DNA of 15,133 nucleotides from Methyloceanibacter sp. (GCA_022865725.1 JALHTP010000217.1:1-15133); one strand, 5' to 3'; shown: positions 1-6,212, numbered from the stretch's first letter. Notes: a model not told the origin generated them from the sequence alone. A program made the numbers and translations.

Positions 1-197
1 ATGAGCTCGGCGAGCTTGTTCTCGAAGCCCTCACCCTTCTCGTTGGAGAACGGCATGTTGTTGGGATCGGCACAGACGCGCAAGGAAGCCCCGCCCACCG
101 GCTGAGCGTCAGCGCTGCCGGCGCCGAGCAGCGCGGCAAGGCCAACACAGGCTGCGGTCATGCTCACCGACCGGGCCGGTCTCCGCAGCAGGCTCAT
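1..197 (-). CDS. Quinoprotein dehydrogenase-associated periplasmic substrate-binding protein (XoxJ/MoxJ-like), partial
   Basis: Only the first 65 codons are in the window; the gene runs off the left edge. The ATG at 197-195 opens with basic residues (MSLLRRPARS) and a hydrophobic stretch ending near GSADAQ, a typical Sec signal peptide. The mature part begins LRVCADPNNMPFSNEKGEGF followed by ENKLAEL. That block is characteristic of the family of ABC-type binding proteins associated with PQQ alcohol dehydrogenases (MoxJ/XoxJ, TIGR03871-like). Family members are periplasmic and are usually encoded with xoxF/mxaF and a cytochrome c (xoxG/mxaG), where they are thought to assist the dehydrogenase. 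No strong Shine-Dalgarno precedes this ATG; an in-frame TTG seven codons upstream or the ATG at codon 13 are alternative starts. The family call rests on recognising the N-terminal motif and cannot be tested on the missing part. Confidence 0.75.
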   Translation of the reverse strand, partial: MSLLRRPARSVSMTAACVGLAALLGAGSADAQPVGGASLRVCADPNNMPFSNEKGEGFENKLAEL

Positions 198-443
198 TAT
201 CGCCGCTCGACCACGCAAAACTCGCCTTTCTTCCGTCCTCAAGGAGGGCCCATACCATAGCACAGGCCTCAGGGGAGACCCCGGCCGCTCCAGAAATATG
301 GAGATTGAAGGAAAACGCCGCCAGCTTACCGCAACATTAAAGTTAGCTGACATGGCGCGGCGCCGGGCTTTGGACTTCGGGCTTCGGAAGGCAACCGGCA
401 GCGTGGGCCGTCCTAAGCGGACCTTAGTCTTGCTAAACGGCCG

Positions 444-965
444 TCAGTCTTGCGCCTCGCATTTGTCGATGTTGTCCGCCCGCTCGGTTCCTGTCGGATA
501 ATAGGCCCCGGTCGGCTCGGCGCCGAACGCCACCATCGCTTCCCGCGCCGACACGATACTGTCGGCCTCGTGCTTGGTTTTCAGCATCCTGACCGCGCAG
601 CAATCGGCATCGAGCTCCATCTGCTTCAGGGCCGGCGCGATATAGAAGAAGGGCTGGGGCCCCACATGGCCGAGCCCATCATGATAGCGCCGCACATGGC
701 CGAGCGTATGGTGGCAGCATTCATGCGCCATGAGGAACCGGCCGTAAGACGGCTGATCGGCCAGCGTCATGGCGCTCACCACGATCACGGGCTTGCCGTT
801 CGAGTCGAGCATCGACATCGCCTGCTCGGGCACCTCGCGCAGCGTATAGGTGGTGACATCGCAGTAGGGATTGTCGGCCTTCGGCAGCCACATCTTGCCC
901 GCTTGCGAGCTGCCGCAAAACAGCCCGAGACCTGCTATAGCCGCTACGAAGATCGGAAGACGCAT
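444..965 (-). CDS. Exported HEXXH zinc-metallopeptidase-like protein, function unknown
   Basis: A 173-residue protein if started at the ATG at 965-963. That start puts a clean signal peptide first (MRLPIFVAAIAGLGLFCGSSQAG). The frame also has ATGs at 1010 and 1025, but those would place about 15-20 polar residues in front of the signal. With the chosen start, HECCH at residues 81-85 fits the HEXXH zinc-binding and catalytic motif. ELDAD at 117-121 resembles the second helix of gluzincin peptidases (ExxxD, as in M48), where the Glu is the third zinc ligand. Each motif contains a Cys pair (CC at 83-84 and 122-123), which is unusual. The protein lacks the membrane helices of HtpX/M48 enzymes and is shorter, so a periplasmic minimal protease or a non-catalytic relative are both possible. 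It is divergent from the monooxygenase gene. The 246 bp between its stop and the partial gene at the left edge hold nothing I recognise. Confidence 0.7.
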   Translation of the reverse strand: MRLPIFVAAIAGLGLFCGSSQAGKMWLPKADNPYCDVTTYTLREVPEQAMSMLDSNGKPVIVVSAMTLADQPSYGRFLMAHECCHHTLGHVRRYHDGLGHVGPQPFFYIAPALKQMELDADCCAVRMLKTKHEADSIVSAREAMVAFGAEPTGAYYPTGTERADNIDKCEAQD

Positions 966-1084
966 GAGCCGTCCGCCATGATTCCCTTTCCTTGCAAAGA
1001 GTAACCTCATAGCCGGCACGCCCAAAGGGTTTTGTGTATCTGGAGCATGACCCCCATATTATGCCACAGCGCTCCCGGCGGGGA

Positions 1085-1112
1085 TTAACACTACGGCAAA
1101 ATGGCCGATAAC
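1085..1112 (+). promoter_or_regulatory. Candidate sigma70-type promoter for the monooxygenase gene
   Basis: TTAACA at 1085-1090 (5 of 6 to TTGACA) and GATAAC at 1107-1112 (4 of 6 to TATAAT) are 16 bp apart. They lie about 50 bp before the ATG at 1160, in the intergenic space between two divergent genes. The match is modest and there is no other support. Confidence 0.3.
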
Positions 1113-1159
1113 TCAGTCTAGCCGGAGACCCGGGCCGCCGGGAATAGGGTGCAAGACAC

Positions 1160-2557
1160 ATGGATGTGAAGAGCGACACCGACAAGGTCTGCATCATCGG
1201 CGCCGGATCGTCGGGGCTCGCCGCCGCCAAGACTTTCGCCGAGCGCGGCATCCCCTTCGATTGTCTGGAGCGGGAGCACGATATCGGCGGCTTGTGGAAC
1301 GAGGCGACCGACACCGGCGTCGTCTACGACACCACCTATCTCGTCTCGTCGAGGAAATATACCGGCTTCGAGGATTACCCCATCCCCGAGGAATATCCGA
1401 CCTATCCCTCGCATCGGGAGACGCTGGCTTACCTGCGCGCCTACGCGATCAATTTCGGCATCCTCGACAAAATCGAGTTAAACGCGACGGTCGAGCGCGC
1501 CGAGCGGGCGCAAGACGGTTGGCGCGTCCAGGTCGCCGGCGAAGAGCGCCCGCGCTTCTATCGCGCCCTCGTCATCGCCAACGGCCATCATCATGTGCCG
1601 CGCGTGCCGGACATCCCCGGCACCTTCACCGGCGAGATCCTGCATTCGCGCGACTATCGCACCGTCAAGCAGCTCGCCGACAAGCGGGTCGTCGTGGTCG
1701 GCTCCGGCAACTCGGCCTGCGACATCGTGGTCGACGCCACGAGCGTGTCGCAGCGGATTTATCAGAGCATGCGCCGCGGCACCTATTTCGTGCCGAAATT
1801 CATGTTCGGCCGCCCGATGGATGGCATCATCAATTTCTGCGAGAAGATCCCGATGCCGCGGGGCTTGCGCAATATCCTCTATACGCATTGGCACAGGCTC
1901 ATGGTGGGCAAGAACGCGCGCTATGGCCTGCCCGAGCCCGAGCATCGCATCATGGACACCCATCCCACCATGACCACGGTGCTGCCGCAGCTCGCCGCCC
2001 ATGGCCGCATCGGCGTGAAACCCGACATCACCGAGTTCTCCGGCAACAAGGTGCGCTTCAGCGACGGGAGCGAGGTCGAGGCCGATCTCATCGTGTACGC
2101 GACCGGTTACGAGATCTCCATTCCCTTCCTCGACAACGGCCTCATCTTCGGCCCCGACCGCCGTCCTCTGCTCTATCTCAACGTTTTTCACCCCGAGCAT
2201 GACGATCTTTTCGCCGTGGGCCTCATCCAGGCCAATGGCAGCATCTGGCGCCTGGCCGATTATCAATCGCAGCTCGTCGCGAGCTATCTCGTCGCGCTGG
2301 CCGAGCGGCATGAGCGGGCGACCTGGTTTCGCAGTCTCAAGACGCAAGGTCATCAGAGCATGGTGCATGGCTCATACGTGCAGAGCGACCGGCACCGGCT
2401 CGAGGCCAATTACTATGCGTATCGGCGCCTGCTGAAACGGCATCTGCGCCGCTTCGGTCCCATGGCGACGGCCGCGCTGAAATCGGGGCGGCTTTTCAGA
2501 ACCTCATCGAGCTCAAGCAAGGCGCCGGCAAGGACTGTCTCCACGTCCGCGCCTTGA
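1160..2557 (+). CDS. Flavin-containing monooxygenase (FMO family)
   Basis: A 465-residue cytosolic FAD/NADPH enzyme of the class B monooxygenase superfamily. These enzymes form a C4a-hydroperoxyflavin and oxygenate soft nucleophiles such as amines or sulfides. The FAD Rossmann motif GAGSSG is at residues 14-19. The FMO fingerprint FTGEILHSRDYR (FxGxxxHSxxY) is at 156-167, the NADPH-binding GSGNSA at 181-186, and ATGYE at 314-318, the conserved ATG-Y motif of FMO and N-hydroxylating enzymes. Length is normal for bacterial FMOs (440-500). The fingerprint lacks the W of typical Baeyer-Villiger enzymes (FxGxxxHxxxW), so FMO is preferred. Substrate is unknown; trimethylamine monooxygenase is one option that cannot be settled here. 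The ribosome site is weak (AGGG about 10 nt upstream). It ends about 100 bp before the caspase-like gene, with a candidate promoter between, so the two may not be co-transcribed. Confidence 0.87.
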   Translation: MDVKSDTDKVCIIGAGSSGLAAAKTFAERGIPFDCLEREHDIGGLWNEATDTGVVYDTTYLVSSRKYTGFEDYPIPEEYPTYPSHRETLAYLRAYAINFGILDKIELNATVERAERAQDGWRVQVAGEERPRFYRALVIANGHHHVPRVPDIPGTFTGEILHSRDYRTVKQLADKRVVVVGSGNSACDIVVDATSVSQRIYQSMRRGTYFVPKFMFGRPMDGIINFCEKIPMPRGLRNILYTHWHRLMVGKNARYGLPEPEHRIMDTHPTMTTVLPQLAAHGRIGVKPDITEFSGNKVRFSDGSEVEADLIVYATGYEISIPFLDNGLIFGPDRRPLLYLNVFHPEHDDLFAVGLIQANGSIWRLADYQSQLVASYLVALAERHERATWFRSLKTQGHQSMVHGSYVQSDRHRLEANYYAYRRLLKRHLRRFGPMATAALKSGRLFRTSSSSSKAPARTVSTSAP

Positions 2558-2569
2558 GCCGGCTTCTCG

Positions 2570-2597
2570 TTGACTATGTCCCCCCCGGGACTAGACT
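2570..2597 (+). promoter_or_regulatory. Candidate sigma70-type promoter for the caspase-like gene
   Basis: TTGACT at 2570-2575 (5 of 6) and TAGACT at 2592-2597 (4 of 6) are separated by 16 bp. They lie just after the monooxygenase stop and about 60 bp before the ATG at 2659. The placement suits an independent promoter; the call is by eye. Confidence 0.4.
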
Positions 2598-2658
2598 GAA
2601 ACACCGGGGCCCAAAGTGCCGGGTTTGGCACGCCTGCAAGACGAGGATGGAGGCGTCC

Positions 2659-4200
2659 ATGTCCAAGCATCTCGCCGCCTATGTCGTTGCGCTTGTCGTG
2701 CTCGCGGGCACGCTCGCTCCTGCCCATGCCGAGAAGCGCGTGGCGCTTGTCATCGGCAATTCCACCTATCAGCATACCGCGCAGCTCAAGAACCCCAGCA
2801 ACGATGCGACCGACATGGCCGCGAAGCTCCGGCAGCTCGGCTTCGAGGTGATCGACGGCACCAATCTCTCCAAGGCGGAGATGGAGCAGCGCATCAGGTC
2901 CTTCTCCACCAAGCTCGACGGCGCCGATGTCGGCCTCTTCTTCTATTCCGGCCACGGGTTTCAGGTCGACGGCAAGAACTTCCTCGCCCCCATCGACGCG
3001 AGACTCAAATCCGACGCCGATGTCGATTTCGAAGCGGCCGAGCTCGACCTCGTTCTGAAGCAGATGGAGCGCAACAGCAGGGTCTCGATCGTGTTCCTCG
3101 ACGCCTGCCGCGACAATCCGCTGGCGACCAATCTCACCATCGCCAGCCGCTCGCTACAGGTCGGCCGCGGACTTGCCCAGGTCGAGAAGGCCGTCGGCAT
3201 GATGATCGCTTTCGCCACCCAGCCCGGTAACGTCGCCCTCGATGGCGAGGGCCGCAACAGCCCCTTCACCACTGCCTTGCTCGGTCACATCGACCAGGAA
3301 GGGACGACCATCAACGATCTGATGGTCGAAGTGCGCAAGGATGTGCTGGCGTCAACCGCCGGCAAGCAGGTGCCCTGGGAGAATTCCTCCCTCACCGGAC
3401 AGTTCTTTTTCAAGCCGGCCGCACCCAAATCGACGTCCGAGCAGTCGGTCAAGACCGCAGCGCAGATCGCCGCACTTCGCGAGGATATCGGACGCCTCCA
3501 AACAAGCCAGGGCGCGCTCGTCCAGGCGCAGCAGGAGCAACTCGAGATCCTGAAGCAGAAGCTGCACGAGGAAACCAAGAAGGCCGTGAGCCCGCCTGGG
3601 GCCACCGAGACGGCAACCAGCCGTGTCATCGCGGTCGAGCCCTCGGCGCCGGACAAGGCAGCAGTTGAGACGCCGCCGCCCAGCAATGGGGACGCCGCTG
3701 CTGCGAGCGCCTCCGCCGAAACGGCAAAAATCGCCGCGGTGGACACTACGAGCGTCGAGCAATCGCCGGAAGCCAAACAGAGCCCCGAGCTTCCGCCCGG
3801 CGTCGACCTCGCGGCGCTGAGCCGGGACATCCAGACGAAGCTCAAGGAATTTGGCTGCTATGGCGGCGAGATCGACTCCTCATGGGGAAGTGGCACCAGC
3901 GGCGGCGTCGAGCGTTTCAACAAGCTCGCCAGTCTCGACCTGGATGAAGATGACCCCGCGCAGGCGACGCTCGACGCGCTCAAGGCTTGGAACGGAGCGC
4001 ACTGCCCGGTCGAGGAGATTGCCCGTGAAGAGCCGGGGCCTTCCGCTCCTCCTTACGTCAAGAAAGCGCACCCCCGCGTGAAGCAGGTCGGGAAGGGCCC
4101 GAGATATATCCCGCCGCGGGTCTATCGGGCGCCGCCTGATCAGGGTCAGGGCGACTTCGAGACCGACGCCGTTCACAAAAATCTCCGGCCGGCCCGCTAG
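2659..4200 (+). CDS. Exported caspase-family (C14-like) protein with coiled coil and C-terminal repeat-like domain
   Basis: I chose the ATG at 2659 because GGAGG sits 5 nt upstream and the protein then starts with a signal peptide (MSKHLAAYVVALVVLAGTLAPAHA). The in-frame start at 2554 overlaps the monooxygenase stop and would bury the signal. The product is 513 residues. The caspase p20-like domain covers about 25-255: RVALVIGNSTY opens it, the catalytic His is His99 in YSGHG and the Cys is Cys150 in LDACRDNP, so the dyad is intact. Residues about 266-309 are Gln/Glu/Lys-rich and probably coiled coil. A Pro/Ala/Ser linker follows to about 380. Residues 388-450 (LSRDIQTKLKEFGCYGGEID and onward) resemble a peptidoglycan-binding-like fold. 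The tail is basic and Pro-rich. Export places this orthocaspase-type protein in the periplasm; its substrate is unknown. The IS element begins 17 bp after its stop. Confidence 0.88.
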   Translation: MSKHLAAYVVALVVLAGTLAPAHAEKRVALVIGNSTYQHTAQLKNPSNDATDMAAKLRQLGFEVIDGTNLSKAEMEQRIRSFSTKLDGADVGLFFYSGHGFQVDGKNFLAPIDARLKSDADVDFEAAELDLVLKQMERNSRVSIVFLDACRDNPLATNLTIASRSLQVGRGLAQVEKAVGMMIAFATQPGNVALDGEGRNSPFTTALLGHIDQEGTTINDLMVEVRKDVLASTAGKQVPWENSSLTGQFFFKPAAPKSTSEQSVKTAAQIAALREDIGRLQTSQGALVQAQQEQLEILKQKLHEETKKAVSPPGATETATSRVIAVEPSAPDKAAVETPPPSNGDAAAASASAETAKIAAVDTTSVEQSPEAKQSPELPPGVDLAALSRDIQTKLKEFGCYGGEIDSSWGSGTSGGVERFNKLASLDLDEDDPAQATLDALKAWNGAHCPVEEIAREEPGPSAPPYVKKAHPRVKQVGKGPRYIPPRVYRAPPDQGQGDFETDAVHKNLRPAR

Positions 4201-4217
4201 GGCTCGGCCTTGGCCTA

Positions 4218-4236
4218 AGAGCCGATCCGAGAAGTT
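4218..4236 (+). repeat. Left terminal inverted repeat of the IS element
   Basis: The outer 19 bp (AGAGCCGATCCGAGAAGTT) match the reverse complement of 5147-5165 at 17 of 19 positions. The mismatches are at positions 7 and 13 of the repeat. Confidence 0.85.
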
Positions 4237-4246
4237 GTTGAGTCGG

Positions 4247-4266
4247 AGGAATCAGTTGTGATTCCT
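4247..4266 (+). repeat. Subterminal 8-bp inverted repeat inside the IS left end
   Basis: AGGAATCA (4247-4254) and TGATTCCT (4259-4266) form a perfect 8-bp stem with a GTTG loop. It lies between the left end and the transposase ATG at 4300. In transcripts entering from outside it could form a hairpin ahead of the transposase ribosome site; as DNA it could be a protein-binding site. Its role is inferred. Confidence 0.6.
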
Positions 4267-4299
4267 TGGTGGGCGCATGATTCGCAAGAGGAGCGCCCG

Positions 4300-4773
4300 A
4301 TGTGGAAGCCTGAGCACCGCCGCGCCGCTGAACGTAGCGGCCTTCGTTATCCGAGCGATCTGAGCGACGCCGAATGGGCGATTGTGGAGCCGATGATTCC
4401 GCCGGCCAGGCGCGGCGGGCGCAAGCGCTCTGTGAACGTGCGCGAGGTGTTGAACGGGATCTTCTACGTGCTGTGGACCGGCTGCCAGTGGAAGGCATTG
4501 CCGAAGGACCTACCGCCGAAGAGCACGGTGCATGACTATCTTGAACTGTGGAATTGGGACGGGACATTGGAGCGCATCCATCACGCGCTCTATGTCGGGC
4601 TGCGCGAACGAGACGGCCGCGAAGCGAGCCCGACGACGGCGATCATCGATAGCCAGAGCGCCAAGGGAGCACAAAAAGGGGGGCTTTGCTCGATCCTTCA
4701 GGCTACGCCGCGGGCAAGAAGGTCAAGGGTCGCAAGCGACACATCCTGGTCGACACGCTCGGTCTCTTGTTGA
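4300..4773 (+). CDS. IS5-family transposase, N-terminal frame (orfA)
   Basis: The ATG at 4300 has GAGGAG six nt upstream, a much better start than the GTG at 4258, which lies in the subterminal hairpin. The frame encodes the N-terminal DUF4096-like region of IS5 transposases (YPSDLSDAEWAIVEPMIPP) and the first catalytic Asp in IIDSQSAKGAQKGG (Asp117). After the A5G6 run at 4673-4683 this frame no longer resembles a transposase and stops at 4773. The functional protein therefore requires entry into the -1 frame. The predicted fusion is about 280 residues, normal for this subgroup. Confidence 0.82.
   Translation: MWKPEHRRAAERSGLRYPSDLSDAEWAIVEPMIPPARRGGRKRSVNVREVLNGIFYVLWTGCQWKALPKDLPPKSTVHDYLELWNWDGTLERIHHALYVGLRERDGREASPTTAIIDSQSAKGAQKGGLCSILQATPRARRSRVASDTSWSTRSVSC
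4673..4683 (+). other. Probable -1 frameshift or slippage site (A5G6)
   Basis: Five A then six G occur exactly where transposase similarity passes from the frame of 4300 to the -1 frame. Zero-frame codons here are CAA AAA GGG GGG CTT. Slipping by -1 on GGG GGG gives KGG-ALLDPSGY, which restores the family sequence. The run is not a perfect X-XXY-YYZ heptamer, so transcriptional slippage, ribosomal frameshifting or a plain one-base deletion all remain possible. Confidence 0.6.
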
Positions 4774-5141
4774 GCGTCGTGGTACATCCCGCCAACATCC
4801 AAGATCGCGATGGTGCCTACGAGGTGCTGCGCCAAGCGCGCCGGCTATTCCCCTTTATCGAGCGCATCTTCGCCGACGGCGGCTACCGTGGCGAGAAGAT
4901 GGCCCTCGTCGTCGCACGCACGGGAAGCTGGAAATTGGAGATCGTGAAACGAAGCGATGTCGCCAACGGCTTCGAGGTGCTGCCCAAGCGCTGGATCGTC
5001 GAGCGCACCTTCGCCTGGATCAGCCGCTGTCGGCGTCTCACCCGGGACTTCGAGCGCTACGCGCGAACCACTATCGCCTTCATCCGTCTCGCCATGATCC
5101 GCATCATGCTCCGACGGCTCGTTGTAAATCCCTCGTCATGA
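4686..5141 (+). CDS. IS5-family transposase, C-terminal catalytic frame (orfB)
   Basis: This frame supplies the rest of the DDE catalytic core. DPSGYAAGKKVKGRKRHILV is followed by the second Asp in IFADGGYRGE (Asp193 of the fused protein) and the Glu in VERTFAWISRCRRLTRDFER (Glu235), 42 residues later, as expected for IS5. The coordinate is the first TTG in the frame. No Shine-Dalgarno stands before it, so it is probably translated only as a fusion with the upstream frame. The frame is uninterrupted to its TGA at 5139-5141, just inside the right inverted repeat, with no further damage visible. Confidence 0.82.
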   Translation: MLDPSGYAAGKKVKGRKRHILVDTLGLLLSVVVHPANIQDRDGAYEVLRQARRLFPFIERIFADGGYRGEKMALVVARTGSWKLEIVKRSDVANGFEVLPKRWIVERTFAWISRCRRLTRDFERYARTTIAFIRLAMIRIMLRRLVVNPSS

Positions 5142-5146
5142 ATCTA

Positions 5147-5165
5147 AACTTCGCGGATGGGCTCT
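5147..5165 (-). repeat. Right terminal inverted repeat of the IS element
   Basis: Read from the outside on the minus strand this is AGAGCCCATCCGCGAAGTT, matching the left end at 17 of 19 positions. It starts 5 bp after the transposase stop codon. Confidence 0.85.
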
Positions 5166-5167
5166 TA

Positions 5168-5523
5168 GGCGGCGCAGATTTGGTTCAAGGGGCGAGGTGA
5201 CAGGGAACACTTCATCGCTAACTGCATAGCCGATCTTACTCCCATACCGCCAGCGAAGCGCAGATACAAAAATACCCGCTAGGGACGGGTAAGGCGCTCA
5301 TCCGCCGTCATTCGGCGAAAGCTGGGCGATTCGAATCGAACACTCAACATGTATGCAATCGCTGATGCAGCGGTGGAAAATTCGGGTATTGGCAGCACCA
5401 AGCGGAGCCACCCAAGCCCCGGCGCATCTTGAAGCCGGAAGGATGAAAACGATGTTGCTCCCCAGATGCTCCCCGTGGCAATTTCTTGGAGAGCAAGATT
5501 TCCTCTAAGTGCTTGATTTAGGA
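5168..5523. other. Gene-free stretch between the IS element and tRNA-Ala
   Basis: These 356 bp contain no coding region I can support. The only long open frame here (minus strand 5279-5584) runs through the tRNA and has no family resemblance. Visible structure is limited to a terminator-like hairpin at 5268-5291, a perfect 12-bp palindrome (CGATTCGAATCG, 5327-5338), and TGCTCCCC twice, 4 bp apart, near 5455-5475. There is no integrase gene or clear copy of the tRNA 3' end to indicate an attachment site. Confidence 0.5.
5268..5291 (-). terminator. Candidate Rho-independent terminator downstream of tRNA-Ala
   Basis: On the minus strand TACCCG, a 7-nt loop and CGGGTA form a 6-bp stem followed directly by five T. 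It lies about 230 nt beyond the 3' end of the tRNA and is the first intrinsic-terminator-like site met by that transcript. The stem is short and the distance long, so confidence is moderate. Confidence 0.45.
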
Positions 5524-5599
5524 TGGTGGAGCCAGGCGGGATCGAACCGCCGACCTCGTGAATGCCATTCACGCGCTCTCCCAACTGAGCTATGGCCCC
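5524..5599 (-). tRNA. tRNA-Ala (anticodon GGC)
   Basis: A complete 76-nt cloverleaf with encoded CCA. The acceptor stem is GGGGCCA/TGGCTCC and contains the G3:U70 wobble pair that identifies alanine tRNAs. The D arm is GCTC/GAGC, the anticodon stem CGTGA/TCACG with loop ATGGCAT (anticodon GGC, reading GCC), and the T arm GGCGG-TTCGATC-CCGCC. The gene stands alone between the IS element and the TIGR02300 gene. It shares the minus strand with the latter, about 170 bp downstream of its stop. Confidence 0.97.
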
Positions 5600-5714
5600 A
5601 TCGTTCAGAAATCTTCAAGCCGAAAGCCGAAATTGGAAACGGCGCGGCTTGATTTTCTGGCACCTGACTTAGGCTGGCGATCTCGCAGGTTCAAGGAAAA
5701 TGCGTTTCGCGTGA

Positions 5715-5738
5715 GCCGGGCGACGGGTCCCGCCCGGC
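5715..5738 (-). terminator. Strong hairpin after the TIGR02300 gene, possible terminator
   Basis: GCCGGGCG and CGCCCGGC form a perfect 8-bp GC stem around an 8-nt loop, about 30 nt beyond the TGA of the minus-strand TIGR02300 gene and ahead of the tRNA. No T tract follows on the minus strand; on the plus strand a short TTTT follows about 8 nt later. It may assist Rho-dependent termination or protect the 3' end. Confidence 0.4.
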
Positions 5739-5768
5739 GTCCGGCTTTTGGCTTCTGACGTCCGAACC

Positions 5769-6176
5769 TCAGGTCTCTTCGCCCGGCGTCCCGACAATGC
5801 CGGAGACGTCGGCCTCGCCTTCCTCTTCCTCTTCCAGGAAGGCGTTCTCGTCGTCGGCTGCCGGAATCACCGGCGCGTCGTCGCCGAGATCGACGATCTC
5901 CTCGTCCTCCTCGATGGCCGGCTCGGCCCCGGCCTCTTCGACTTCTTCCAAGCTGATGATTTCGGGGGTTTCGAGCACGGGCGCTTCAACCTCGGGCTCG
6001 ACCACCACTTTCCTCACCTCAACCGGCTGAGCGCGTTCGCTGCGGCGCGAGGGCGGCGGCGGAACCTGATAGACGGCCTGACAGACGGGACACGTGATCG
6101 GCGTCCGGCTCAAGTCGTAAAACCGCGCCCCACAGCTCGCGCAAACGCGCTTGGTTCCCCGTGCGGGTTTCGACAT
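5769..6176 (-). CDS. TIGR02300 family (FYDLN acid) protein, conserved, function unknown
   Basis: The ATG at 6176-6174 has GAGGAG six nt upstream, giving a 135-residue protein. The frame stays open far upstream through the antisense of aroA, but that extension has no coding character. The N-terminus carries a small zinc-ribbon-like module with CASC at 12-15 and CPVC at 29-32 around the family signature FYDLS at 19-23 (usually FYDLN). The remainder is strongly acidic, with Glu/Asp-rich runs from about residue 58 to the C-terminus, and is probably disordered. The family is typical of alphaproteobacteria and is commonly found beside aroA, as here; no biochemical role is established to my knowledge. 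It is divergent from aroA across 102 bp. Confidence 0.9.
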   Translation of the reverse strand: MSKPARGTKRVCASCGARFYDLSRTPITCPVCQAVYQVPPPPSRRSERAQPVEVRKVVVEPEVEAPVLETPEIISLEEVEEAGAEPAIEEDEEIVDLGDDAPVIPAADDENAFLEEEEEGEADVSGIVGTPGEET

Positions 6177-6212
6177 TGACACTCCTCGATGCTGGTCTTG
6201 ATTTGCTTGTCC

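Larger units (their letters stand above)
4218..5165 (+). mobile_element. IS5-family (IS427-like) insertion sequence, 948 bp
   Basis: The element is bounded by near-perfect terminal inverted repeats (17 of 19 identical) and carries one IS5-type DDE transposase in two overlapping frames. A TA dinucleotide lies directly outside each end (4216-4217 and 5166-5167), consistent with a 2-bp target duplication as described for this group. The joined empty site would read GGCC-TA-GGC, so the target was palindromic around TA. That symmetry is why the inverted repeats seem to run beyond the element. Length and organisation fit the IS427 subgroup. It separates the caspase-like gene from the tRNA-Ala region and disrupts no recognisable gene. 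Confidence 0.88.

Noticed and set aside
160..501. 113-codon plus-strand open frame overlapping the ends of two minus-strand genes
   Set aside because: No family resemblance, and it overlaps the signal peptide of the binding protein and the end of the HEXXH gene.
2554..2658. N-terminal extension of the caspase-like protein from the ATG overlapping the monooxygenase stop
   Set aside because: The ATG at 2659 has a GGAGG site at ideal distance and starts a clean signal peptide; the extension would mask it.
1..4200. Caspase-like, HEXXH and FMO genes as a defence or programmed-death cassette
   Set aside because: The protease-like proteins have signal peptides, strands differ, and there is no sensor, nuclease, toxin or NTPase partner. 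Proximity alone does not support a system.
5322..5345. TTCGAATC-containing palindrome as a tRNA remnant or attachment site
   Set aside because: It resembles a T-loop but no cloverleaf can be drawn around it, no second copy of the tRNA 3' end is seen, and there is no integrase.
5279..5584. Minus-strand 101-codon frame beginning inside tRNA-Ala
   Set aside because: Its first part is translated tRNA (EVGGSIPPGST is a common tRNA artefact), and the remainder matches nothing I recognise.
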